A DNA stretch of 64,000 nt from a virus. The position numbers and the translations under genes are program-made. The stretch covers positions 1 through 64,000 of IMG/VR virus record IMGVR_UViG_3300047320_000210. One strand, 5' to 3'. Shown here in pieces: positions 21,722 through 30,400 of this stretch; within the stretch, counting starts at the first letter, position 1, and each line of letters opens with the position of its first letter. Under the pieces are notes generated by a model. The model saw nothing but the letters and a program-made list of their open reading frames with translations, was not told the DNA's origin and did no database searches.

Positions 21722-22219
21722 ATGACCACTTTTGCCTACAACGAGAGCGTTACCGACGCCATCAAGGACACGATTTCGGTAGCCCTCGGCGCCAGTTCGT
21801 CCGCGACCTTCGGTAACAACGACCTCGGCAAAGCCGTGAAACGCGGCACCGCACAGAACTATGTGCTGTGCGCCGACAACGACCCGATCGAGGGCTTCGT
21901 CACCGCGATCGAGCCGTGGACGGTGAACGCCGGCTTCAGCTTCGGTTCGGTGCAGCGCCGTGGCCGCATGACGGTGCAAGTCGGGACCGGCGAGACCGTG
22001 ACCTTGAACGGTTACGTCGTTGCCTACACCCAGACCGCGTTGGGCACCGCCGGCTACGCACAGGTCGCTCCGCGCCCTGTCGTGGTGGTTCAGGTTGATG
22101 CGACCCCTGCACCGGACGAGGCGACCATTCCGATGGCCAGCCCCTACGTCTGGCAGGTGATCCGCATCGTTTCGGGTACTGGAGTAGCGGGCGACCTCGT
22201 CCTGGTTGAGCGCGTTTAA
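21722..22219 (+). CDS. Probable capsid decoration protein
   Basis: A 165-residue, beta-rich, Gly/Ala/Val/Thr-rich protein with no long helices, between the protease and the major capsid gene, where lambda-like phages keep the decoration protein (gpD). The TTTGGGGG ribosome binding site suggests high late expression like the capsid gene. Assignment is by position and composition; the trimeric gpD fold cannot be confirmed by eye. Confidence 0.65.
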   Translation: MTTFAYNESVTDAIKDTISVALGASSSATFGNNDLGKAVKRGTAQNYVLCADNDPIEGFVTAIEPWTVNAGFSFGSVQRRGRMTVQVGTGETVTLNGYVVAYTQTALGTAGYAQVAPRPVVVVQVDATPAPDEATIPMASPYVWQVIRIVSGTGVAGDLVLVERV

Positions 22220-22255
22220 GCGCAGCTCAGCACACACATTTTGGGGGAATAAGAA

Positions 22256-23461
22256 ATGAGCGATCTCCAGACCACGCTGAAGCTGCGCAACGCGCAAGGT
22301 GACCTCCACGAGGTGCCCTTCCACGTTCAGATGTACGCCGAAGCCGCATTGAAGGGCCTGTCCCTGTCGCAGCACCTGAACCAGTTGTACGGCGAAGGTA
22401 CCGACCTGGTGAAGTACGGCGACGTGCTGCAGCAGGCCATGCTGCACTCCGGCATGCTCACCAGTACCGACCACCGCATGGGCATGCGTCCGCCGACCAT
22501 GAAGGAGATGCTGGAAACTGGCATCAACATGGGCTCGATCACCCGCGGCGACGGTTCCGACCGCCACACCGTGGCCGGGCGGATGCTCTATCCAGAGATC
22601 CTGATGCGGGCCATCGAGTCGAAACTGCGTGATGACTACGGTGACCTGTTGGGCACCTGGTCGAGCTTCATCGCGCAGACCCAGACCGTGACGGGGCCGA
22701 AGTTCGATCAGCCCATCATCAACATCACCCGCCCGGAATCGGCGACCTCGAATCCGATCGCTCAGCTCGCTGAGCCGGATGTGATGCTGTCGATCACCAC
22801 CAGTGATCGCTCGAACGCCATTCCAACCAAGTCCATCGGCTTGATCATTTCGGACCAGGCGGCGCAAGCGTCGACGCTGGACCTGGTGAACCTCGCGATG
22901 ACTGCACAAGCCCGTCAAGAGCGTGTGCGCATGGTGGAAGGTGACATCGCGGCCATCGTGGCTGGTGACGTCGACCGTGGCGAGACCGCCAAGGCCAGCT
23001 TCACTGCGGACTCCCTCGACCCTGTCGGGATCACTGCCGCAGGGCAGATGACCCACAAGGCGTGGGTCAAGTACATGCACAAATACCGTCGCCGCATGAT
23101 GACCATCGGCGGGATTTGTGACCTGGACACCGCCATGGCCATCGAGGCGCGCACCGGCAAGCCGACCCGCGACACCGTGTTCATCAAGGAAGCCGAAGCC
23201 TTTAACCAGGGCATCACCGTCGACAACCTGACCGGCCCGGACCCTCGCATCCTGATCGTCGATGACGGCGTGATCGCGACCAACACGTTTGTTGGTATCG
23301 ACACCCGCTTCGCCCTGCGCCGGGTGATCAACATTTCCGCACAGTATTCCGCGATCGAGCAGTTCGTCCTGCGCCGTGCGACCGCGTTCCGTGTGGACTA
23401 TGGCGAAATCACCCACACGCTCTACACCGATGCTTTCAAGGTGATGACCCTCACCCTGTAA
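22256..23461 (+). CDS. Major capsid protein
   Basis: A 401-residue protein in the expected slot after protease and decoration genes. The N-terminal 110 residues are helical and acidic, the body is mixed, and the C-terminal third (DPRILIVDDGVIATNTFVGI, then FALRRVINIS) fits the P- and A-domain strands of an HK97-fold capsid protein. TTTTGGGGG precedes the ATG. The gene is followed by a hairpin at 23470-23491, often seen after highly expressed capsid genes. Confidence 0.82.
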   Translation: MSDLQTTLKLRNAQGDLHEVPFHVQMYAEAALKGLSLSQHLNQLYGEGTDLVKYGDVLQQAMLHSGMLTSTDHRMGMRPPTMKEMLETGINMGSITRGDGSDRHTVAGRMLYPEILMRAIESKLRDDYGDLLGTWSSFIAQTQTVTGPKFDQPIINITRPESATSNPIAQLAEPDVMLSITTSDRSNAIPTKSIGLIISDQAAQASTLDLVNLAMTAQARQERVRMVEGDIAAIVAGDVDRGETAKASFTADSLDPVGITAAGQMTHKAWVKYMHKYRRRMMTIGGICDLDTAMAIEARTGKPTRDTVFIKEAEAFNQGITVDNLTGPDPRILIVDDGVIATNTFVGIDTRFALRRVINISAQYSAIEQFVLRRATAFRVDYGEITHTLYTDAFKVMTLTL

Positions 23462-23469
23462 TCGGAATC

Positions 23470-23491
23470 GAGGGGGCCGCAAGGTCCCCTC
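23470..23491 (+). other. Hairpin after the capsid gene
   Basis: GAGGGG (23470-23475) pairs with CCCCTC (23486-23491). No T-run follows, so it may protect the capsid mRNA 3' end or act as a weak Rho-type barrier. Confidence 0.4.
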
Positions 23492-23511
23492 AACCACTTC
23501 GGAGCAGAGAC

Positions 23512-23781
23512 ATGACACGCCCAAAAGACAAGACCCCAGAGTTGATTCCAGAAGCCGGCGCTACAGAAGTGGCCGCCGACCCTGCGCCTGAAGTCGCACC
23601 GGCCCCTGCGGCCAAGAGTGACTGGCCCAAATTCCTCAAGTCGATGACGCCGTTCGGGTACACCGACCCGGAAAGCAACATCCACTACGGCCCGGTCGTG
23701 TTTGTACGGATCGAGGCAGCACCAAAAGACGGCAGCTGGCTGCACAGCCAGATGAAAGCCCAGTTGATCGGCGAAGCGTAA
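23512..23781 (+). CDS. Small head-region protein
   Basis: An 89-residue protein with an Ala/Pro/Glu-rich disordered N-terminus (residues 1-38) and a compact C-terminal part containing FGYTDPESNIHYGP. It lies between the capsid gene and the connector genes. AGCAGAGAC precedes the ATG. It may be a minor head protein; no family recognised. Confidence 0.65.
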   Translation: MTRPKDKTPELIPEAGATEVAADPAPEVAPAPAAKSDWPKFLKSMTPFGYTDPESNIHYGPVVFVRIEAAPKDGSWLHSQMKAQLIGEA

Positions 23782-23794
23782 GGAGAACGATGCC

Positions 23795-24274
23795 ATGACT
23801 GCCCTCGGCAATTACACCACCACCCAAGCGGTGCGCGGCTGCCTGGGCATCGACGTGAACGATTGCCCGGACACGTACATGGTGGATTCGCAGGTCGCCC
23901 TGGAACTGAAACTCGACCTCGACGGCTGGCTGCCGACGCACGCCGCGCTGTACACCGCCGGCACCACCGGCTCGCCGACGGCGCCACAGACCGCGATCTC
24001 TGACCGGATCAAGCTGTATGCACAGTGGTTCGTCGCGCTGGAATTCGCCAACCGGCCGTTGACCGTGCCGCAGATCAACACCGACGGCAAGGCGCAGATC
24101 GACCGATTCAAAGTCGACTTGGCCAAGGTGGCGGAACTGGCGGCGGCCAAGGTGGCCAAGTACAAGGCCGAACTCGTCAGCGTGATCGGTGGCGGCGCCG
24201 TCACGGCGCCGTATGCCAACTACGTCAGCGTGGCCACCCCGGGTTCCGATCCGGTGACCGAGGTGATCCAGTAA
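23795..24274 (+). CDS. Head-tail connector protein
   Basis: A 159-residue helical protein with helices around residues 65-85 and 95-130, in the position of a gp6-like adaptor that docks under the portal. Its TAA overlaps the next ATG by one base. The function is inferred from synteny with HK97- and lambda-type phages. Confidence 0.5.
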   Translation: MTALGNYTTTQAVRGCLGIDVNDCPDTYMVDSQVALELKLDLDGWLPTHAALYTAGTTGSPTAPQTAISDRIKLYAQWFVALEFANRPLTVPQINTDGKAQIDRFKVDLAKVAELAAAKVAKYKAELVSVIGGGAVTAPYANYVSVATPGSDPVTEVIQ

Positions 24275-24879
24275 TGGCCGACCTCGCCCGCGCCTTCGGC
24301 CGTCACGCCCAAACCCCAATTTTCGGGTGGAACGCCACGACCAGCGTTTGGGTGGACACCGGCCTGCGTGGTCGGCTGCAGGCCTACGACCGGTTTATCA
24401 CCGAGCGCGACTTCGGGCAGCGCAAACGCATCCTGACCTTGGCCGGCGACCAGACGCTGCCAGCGCCTTATGCGGTGGTCCGTCTGGGCAACAGCACCAC
24501 CGTCTACCTGCTGGAAAGCCTGAACAAGGACATCGAAGGTGACACGGTGTACGGCACCACCTTCGCCCTGCACCAGGCGCCGTTCCGTGTGCAGATTTGC
24601 AAGGAAGTCACCACCGTCCTGCAGTCCGGGGTCAAGCACAAGACCGGCGCGGAAACGGTGCTGTTTGACACCTGGGTCAACATGTCCCGCTACTCGGCCG
24701 TTGACTCGCGGGAGTTCCCGCTCAGCGATTACACGATCTACACCGTGTACTTCCCGAGCAACGTGGTGCCCACCACCGACATGTACGTGCGCCGATTGGA
24801 CAACGGCGATCTGCTGGACATCACCGAGGTGTTTCAGTCCCTGGAGATTCCTGCAGGGAGGTGCCAACGCCGTGGCTGA
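24274..24879 (+). CDS. Probable head closure or neck protein
   Basis: A 201-residue, beta-rich protein following the adaptor-like gene. Position and beta content suit a stopper that closes the portal channel after packaging. No diagnostic motif is seen. ATG 24274 overlaps the previous stop by one base; an in-frame extension further upstream is not needed. Confidence 0.5.
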   Translation: MADLARAFGRHAQTPIFGWNATTSVWVDTGLRGRLQAYDRFITERDFGQRKRILTLAGDQTLPAPYAVVRLGNSTTVYLLESLNKDIEGDTVYGTTFALHQAPFRVQICKEVTTVLQSGVKHKTGAETVLFDTWVNMSRYSAVDSREFPLSDYTIYTVYFPSNVVPTTDMYVRRLDNGDLLDITEVFQSLEIPAGRCQRRG

Positions 24880-25345
24880 TGACTTCCCGCTGATTATCAA
24901 AGGCACCATCGACCGACTTGTCAGCGACAAGTGTACCGCCCTGCAAGGCCAGTTTCCCGGCCTGCGCTGGGCCGAAGTCGACGACATGCTGCAGACCGAC
25001 GAGGTGTTCAAGGGTGAGGCCCCGGCCCTGCTCTGGCAGTTCGGCGCGTACTCCCCGGACCCCCGGGCGCCGCTGTACGAGATCGAGTTCTCGGTGGGCG
25101 CGCGCACGGTGGCCGACCCGGGCAACTACTCCTTGATCGACCTGGTGTCGCAGCTCCGCGACGTGTTCAAGGCGGACCAGGAATTCCAGCTGTTCAACTA
25201 CATCCTGGCCACCACCGCCCCCGTCGACACCGTGAGCAAGGGCTTTGTGCGGGTGGTTTCCAACGAAATCTCGCCACAGATGTTTGATCGCATGTCAGGC
25301 ATTCGCTACGCGGTGATCCGTGGCAAGGCGGTGAAATATGGCTAA
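24872..25345 (+). CDS. Probable tail terminator or neck protein
   Basis: A 157-residue alpha/beta protein. GTG 24872 is preceded by GGGAGGTG and overlaps the end of the previous gene by 8 bases. Its size and place, between head closure and the gp10-like protein, match the neck/tail-terminator group. The stop overlaps the next ATG by 8 bases. The assignment is positional. Confidence 0.45.
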   Translation: MADDFPLIIKGTIDRLVSDKCTALQGQFPGLRWAEVDDMLQTDEVFKGEAPALLWQFGAYSPDPRAPLYEIEFSVGARTVADPGNYSLIDLVSQLRDVFKADQEFQLFNYILATTAPVDTVSKGFVRVVSNEISPQMFDRMSGIRYAVIRGKAVKYG

Positions 25346-26066
25346 GGCCAACGTCATCCGCCTGCAGATTGACAAGGAAAAGTTGCTGGGCGTCGTGCTG
25401 CGCGACAAGGGCATGTTGGCCGCCGTGACCGCGCGGGCCGTGGCGCGCCAGAAGGAACTGGAAGCCATCGGCGCCTCCTTTTATTCGGCCACCTTGAAGG
25501 CCACCGGCGGGTTGCTTGAGAGCGGGGTGCAAGGGGCTGACAAACCCCGCCAACAGATCCGCGTGCCCCTGCCCAACGGCGCGAGCGCCCAAGTCAACGT
25601 GGCGTGGAACCCGCTGACCGCCCGCTGGCTGAAGGACAAGGCGCGCCGCGGGCGCAAGAAATACGCCGGGCCGCACAAGAGCTACGGCCCCGGCATGTTC
25701 TGGCTGGACACCGGCCAGTTGCGCACCGCGTTCGCGGGTTGGTTGCCCGGCAAAGGCAAGGTGACCCCCTCGAAACCGCGCATTCGATTAGCAAGTGGTC
25801 GGGATGGCTTCCTGGTCAGCCACCCGATTGCGTTCAAAAAACTTTCGCCAGGCTTCCTCGACCAAGCGCTTCGTAGGGCGCTGATCGCGGGGGCTGTTGC
25901 GGGAAGGCGCGGCGCCGCGCTGGAAGCTCTACGCCGGTCGAGCAAGCGGGGTGGTTTGTACCGCGCGATCGTGCCCGAGGGTTACCGACCGACGATGCGA
26001 CCACTGGCCATGCGGCTGGGCAGAGCAATGCAAGAACAAATTCTTAAAACCCTTCGCAGGAGATAA
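25338..26066 (+). CDS. Probable tail completion protein (gp10-like)
   Basis: A 242-residue basic protein with a helical N-terminus (residues 1-60), a central region rich in Lys/Arg and Gly, and a helical C-terminus. HK97 gp10-like tail-joining proteins occupy this position just before the major tail gene and are similarly basic. It overlaps the preceding gene by 8 bases. Moderate certainty only. Confidence 0.5.
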   Translation: MAKANVIRLQIDKEKLLGVVLRDKGMLAAVTARAVARQKELEAIGASFYSATLKATGGLLESGVQGADKPRQQIRVPLPNGASAQVNVAWNPLTARWLKDKARRGRKKYAGPHKSYGPGMFWLDTGQLRTAFAGWLPGKGKVTPSKPRIRLASGRDGFLVSHPIAFKKLSPGFLDQALRRALIAGAVAGRRGAALEALRRSSKRGGLYRAIVPEGYRPTMRPLAMRLGRAMQEQILKTLRRR

Positions 26067-26070
26067 CGCC

Positions 26071-26874
26071 ATGTCCCTCGGCGCACCCGTCACAAACAAG
26101 TTCCAGATCGGCACTGCCGAACTGCGCGTCGGGCCGATGACCTCGGCCATGAAACTGCTGCAAGCCAACTCCGTGGGGCTGGTCGACAGCTGCTCGGTGA
26201 CCATCGGCCAAGAGTCGGTCGATTTGGAAGGCGGCTTCCCGAAACAACTGATGGACTCTGCGGTGGTGCGTCAAACCGCCGAGGTGTCGACGGTGCTGCG
26301 TGAGTACAGCCGTCGCAACCTGAAGATGGCCATCGGCGACGGCGTGACCACGGCGGTTGCCGACGTGGCCACCACTGTCGGTACTGCGGCCTCGGCGGCA
26401 GCCACCTCGCTGATCGTTGCCAGCGGCACCGGCATTTCGGCCAGTGACCTGGTGGTGGCCTACCCGGTCAACACCCCGGAAACCGTGCAGATCGTGCGCG
26501 TGGCCTCGATCGCTACCAACACCCTGACCCTGGACACCGCCACCCCGCTGTTGTTCGACCTAGCGGTGGGTGCGGTGGTGTTCGTGGCCAAGCAGGTAGC
26601 CATCGGTGCGGTGTCGCAGACCAACTACATGTCGGCCTCGATTGTCCAGAAAGAGAACTCCAGCGGCCGTCCTCTGGTGTGGAACTTCTGGAAGGCGTCG
26701 ATCTCCGGCAACTTGGAATACGCCACCAACGCCAGCGATTTCGCCAGCACCACCATGACCCTCAAGTGCCTGCAGCCTGCAGCCTCTGAGTACGGCGTGG
26801 GCGCCAACTTGGCGCACCTGTCGAACATCATCCCCACACACCCCACTGGCTTCCTCGCCATCGGCGGCAGCTAA
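26071..26874 (+). CDS. Major tail (tube) protein
   Basis: A 267-residue, Thr/Val/Ala-rich beta protein. An insertion between about residues 90 and 185 (Ala/Thr-rich, with VASGTGIS and VQIVRVASI) looks like an added Ig-like or beta-sandwich domain within the tube fold. AGGAGATAACGCC precedes the ATG. The strong terminator directly after it (26893-26916), the usual device for high tube-protein expression, and the next two genes (tail assembly, tape measure) support the call. Confidence 0.75.
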   Translation: MSLGAPVTNKFQIGTAELRVGPMTSAMKLLQANSVGLVDSCSVTIGQESVDLEGGFPKQLMDSAVVRQTAEVSTVLREYSRRNLKMAIGDGVTTAVADVATTVGTAASAAATSLIVASGTGISASDLVVAYPVNTPETVQIVRVASIATNTLTLDTATPLLFDLAVGAVVFVAKQVAIGAVSQTNYMSASIVQKENSSGRPLVWNFWKASISGNLEYATNASDFASTTMTLKCLQPAASEYGVGANLAHLSNIIPTHPTGFLAIGGS

Positions 26875-26892
26875 TCCCGGGTGCGCAACAGA

Positions 26893-26916
26893 GGCCGGGC
26901 GCTGCCCGGCCTTTTT
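26893..26916 (+). terminator. Terminator after the major tail gene
   Basis: A perfect 8-bp stem GGCCGGGC/GCCCGGCC with a 3-nt loop (26893-26911) is followed by TTTTT. Partial read-through would reduce expression of the downstream tail genes relative to the tube protein. Confidence 0.9.
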
Positions 26917-26936
26917 CCAAGTGACGGAGGTGCGCG

Positions 26937-27473
26937 ATGTCGTTGTTCCGCCAAAGCAAGCCGAAGGTCACGCTGCTGTTCAAGGAAGTCCTTGGCGAAA
27001 TCATCGAAACCCAGCCCGACCTGCCCCTTGGGGTGGCCATCGAACTGGCGGCCGAACAAGCCAAGCTCCCCTGCCCCGATTTGGAGGCGATGGCCCGGCG
27101 CCTGATGGAAGACGCCGCACCGCCGCCCGAGGAAAAGCCGTCCCAGCCCGGCCCGAAAGGCAATGGCTACGGCGCGAACTGGAGCACCTGGTTAAACGGC
27201 CTGAAGACCGACCAGCTGTGCTTGTGGCTGTCCGACTACGACGCGCAACGGGCGCAGCACTTGTACTGCGAGGTCGAGATGGACCTCGTCAAGGCAATGA
27301 TCGAACTGAAGACCGCCCACATCTGGCAAGACCTGCGCACCCGCTTTGAAGCCTGTCTGCTCGGCTTCGGCGGCAAGTTGGGCAGTCAGGACACCACCGT
27401 CCATGACATCGACATGACCGACAAGCAGTCGGTGGACTCGATGATCGACATCATGAAAAAACTGGGGTTCTAA
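26937..27473 (+). CDS. Tail assembly chaperone-like protein
   Basis: A 178-residue protein between the major tail gene and the tape measure, the place of the lambda G/GT chaperone. It is soluble and acidic, with a Pro/Glu-rich linker near residues 60-75. Near its end there is an A6 run (ATG AAA AAA), but the phase is wrong for the canonical slippery heptamer and no long second frame follows, so I see no programmed frameshift product. Confidence 0.65.
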   Translation: MSLFRQSKPKVTLLFKEVLGEIIETQPDLPLGVAIELAAEQAKLPCPDLEAMARRLMEDAAPPPEEKPSQPGPKGNGYGANWSTWLNGLKTDQLCLWLSDYDAQRAQHLYCEVEMDLVKAMIELKTAHIWQDLRTRFEACLLGFGGKLGSQDTTVHDIDMTDKQSVDSMIDIMKKLGF

Positions 27474-27476
27474 GCC

Positions 27477-30400
27477 ATGGCCGCCGAGTTCATCATTGAG
27501 ACGCTGTTGCAGGTGGGCCTCGACCTCAAGGGCGATGACCTAGCCGCCCTGAAGAAAAAGCTGTCCGCTATAGAAGTCACCGTCGACGTCGACATGAAAA
27601 AGGTCAAGGCGCAGACCGACGAGCTGACGAAGACGTTCAAGAAGCTGCAGGGTGACCGCAGCCTGCTCGAACGCGCGGCGACCAAAGGCCCTCTGACCAA
27701 GGCGGATAAGGAGAACCTGCCGGCGGCGTTCAACAACCTGAAGGCGTTTCAGGGCCAGTTGAACAAGGTGGTGAACACCCTCAAAAACCTCGGGGACAGT
27801 GAAGGCAAGCCGGTGTCCACGGACTTGGCCTCGCTGCACCGGGTGATCACCGAGCTGGGCGCGACGTCCCGCAACATCGCCCCGCTGATCGACAACGTCA
27901 GCCAGGCGTTCAAGGAAAACTCGAAAGCCATCAGCAAGGCGCAGGCCGATACCGCCAAGTATCAGCGCACCGTGCTGTCCCAGCAGCGCACCGCCGAGAT
28001 CCTTGAACGTGCCCGCCGCACGCGGGCCACGCAAACCCCGGAAGGCCGCAAGGTGTTTCTCAGCGCCGCCCGGGGCAATGCCGAAGCGATCAGCACGGCG
28101 GACAAGGCCAAGCAGGGGCGCAGCTTCGCCGCCTCGGCGGTGACCGCCAGTGAACGTGCCCTGCAGCTGGAACGTGACCGCCCGGTACCCAACCCGCTGG
28201 CCATCCAGCGCGCCGAACGCAAGCTGAATCTGGCGGCGCGGACCTTCAACGACCTCAACGTGCGCGCCAATGATCTGGCAGCGAGTGAGGCGGAAACCAA
28301 GCGCATCGACCGCGAGCAGAAACAGGCGGCGGACAAAGCGGCGCGCCGGGCGCAGACCCGCGAGGCCAAGCAGCAGACCCTCGAACGCAACGTGCGCGCC
28401 GAGGTGGCGAAAAGCCCCGAAGGGCAGAAAGCCTATTTCGCGGCCGAGCGTGGCAAAACCTCGTCGGTCCTCACCGCCAAGGACGCCAGCGCGGGGGTCG
28501 CGTTTGCCAACAAGGAGCTGGTAGCGCGCAAGGAAGTCCACCGCCTGACCCAGGAAATCTTCGACAAGGACTCGGAGGAAGTCCGCCGCGCGCTGCGCGA
28601 CGTGGAAGCCGCCGGCACGGCCTACCACCGCCTGACCCAGCGGGTCCAGGAACTGGCGGAAGTCGAGAACCTGCGCAAAACCAACAAACGCAAGGCCGAC
28701 AAACTGGAGCGTGACGAAGCCTCGATCGCCCTTGACCGGACCAACCGGGGCCGCCAGCAGCGGGTCGGGCGCAGCGCGCTGGAACGCGCCGGCGGGGTCG
28801 ATGCCGACGCCTCGGCCTTCGGCGACGTCGAGGCGGCGAAGAAAGCCCAGACCTTCGTCAAAGGTGAACTGGGCGACCTGGTCAAGCTGCAGAAGGCCTA
28901 CGGCAATACCTTCGGCTTTACCAGCGATCAGGCCAAACGCGCAACCGTCGAGGTCGAGCGCTACCAGGAGTTCCTGCGCAAGCTGGAAGGTCGTATCCAG
29001 TCGCTGGGCGCGACCGCGCAGACCCAAGAGCAGATCAACAAGCACGCCGAAGCGGTGCGCACCTCGGAAGAACGCCGCCGCAACAACGCCCTGAAGCTGG
29101 CCAACGGCAAACAGTTGCTGGAGGAAGCCAACGGGGATTTCAGCGGCCACACCGACCGCCGCGCCCTGCAGCGCGCCAGAACCTTTGCCAACGCCGAGCT
29201 GAACCAGCTGCGCGCGCAACAAGAGTCGGCGGCGCGCACCGTAGGGGTTAGCACTGGCGAGTTCGACACGGCGCGCAAGGCAGGTGACGAGTACGCCAAG
29301 ACCATCGCCCTGATCGACCAGCGCCTCGACCACCTGGCGACCACCGTGCGCGGCATGCCGAGGCTGAACACCTTCGGCAGCTCGCAGGCGCATGCCGAAG
29401 GCAAGCGGATTTATGAAACCGCCTCGCTGAGCGGCGGCGGGGTGGCGAGCCTTGAAGGGTCTGAAGCGAAAAAGGCGCTGGGGTACTTGCGAGCCCGGCA
29501 GGCCGAGCAGGTCACGTATGGCAAGCAGCTGGAAAAACTGGGCGGTAACAACAAGGAAGCGTTGAACGCGGCCGGTGACGCCTCGCGCAAGTTCGCCGCT
29601 GATCTGGACATCCTGACCGCCGCAGCCAAACCCGCCGGTGCCGGCCTCAACCTGCTGCAACAAACCCTGCGCTCGTTCCTCAAGTACGCCATTGGCTACG
29701 GCTCGCTGTACGGGCTGGTCGCCGTCTTCACCGCGCTGGGGAAATCGCTGATCGACCTGCAAACCGAGCTGCTGGATATTCAGGCGGTCACGGGGTCGAC
29801 CGATGCGCAGATGGGCAAGCTGACCAGTACCATTTCGGACGTGGCCCGCACCAGTAAGTTCTCCTTGCTGGACCTGACCAAGGCGACCAAGGTCCTCGCG
29901 CAGGCCGGTATCTCGGTCGAGGAACTGAACACCTCGCTGCAGGCCACCGCCAACTTTGCGGCGGCCACTGGGGCCAACCTTGAGGTGGCGGCGGATCTGC
30001 TGTCGACCACGCGCTCGGTGTTCAAGGATCTGTCGGACGACACGATCAGCAACCAGCTGGCCAAAGCGATCAACATTTCCAAGCTGACCGCCGAGGATCT
30101 GAAGACCATCCTGTCCTTGGGCGCGCAGACCGCCAAGAGCTTTAACCTGACCTCAGAGCAGTTCCTGGCCGCCGTGGCCACGCTGAGAAATGCCGGCTTG
30201 AAACAAAGCACGGCGGCGACGGGACTTCGGCAAGGCATGCTGGAAATCTTCAGCCCTGACGCCAAGCTGATCAAGGCGCTGCAAGCGCGCTACCGCGACC
30301 TCGGTGAGAACATGGGCGCCGAAGCGGTGCGCGCCCGCTTCTTCGCGTTCAGCCGTGGCCGGTCGCCGCTGATTGCCGCCCTGACCGAACTGAAACGCCT

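Noticed and set aside
27450-27500. Programmed frameshift at the A6 run at the end of the tail assembly gene
   Set aside because: The run is out of phase for the canonical slippery heptamer, and the shifted frames stop within about 15-25 codons inside the tape measure gene.
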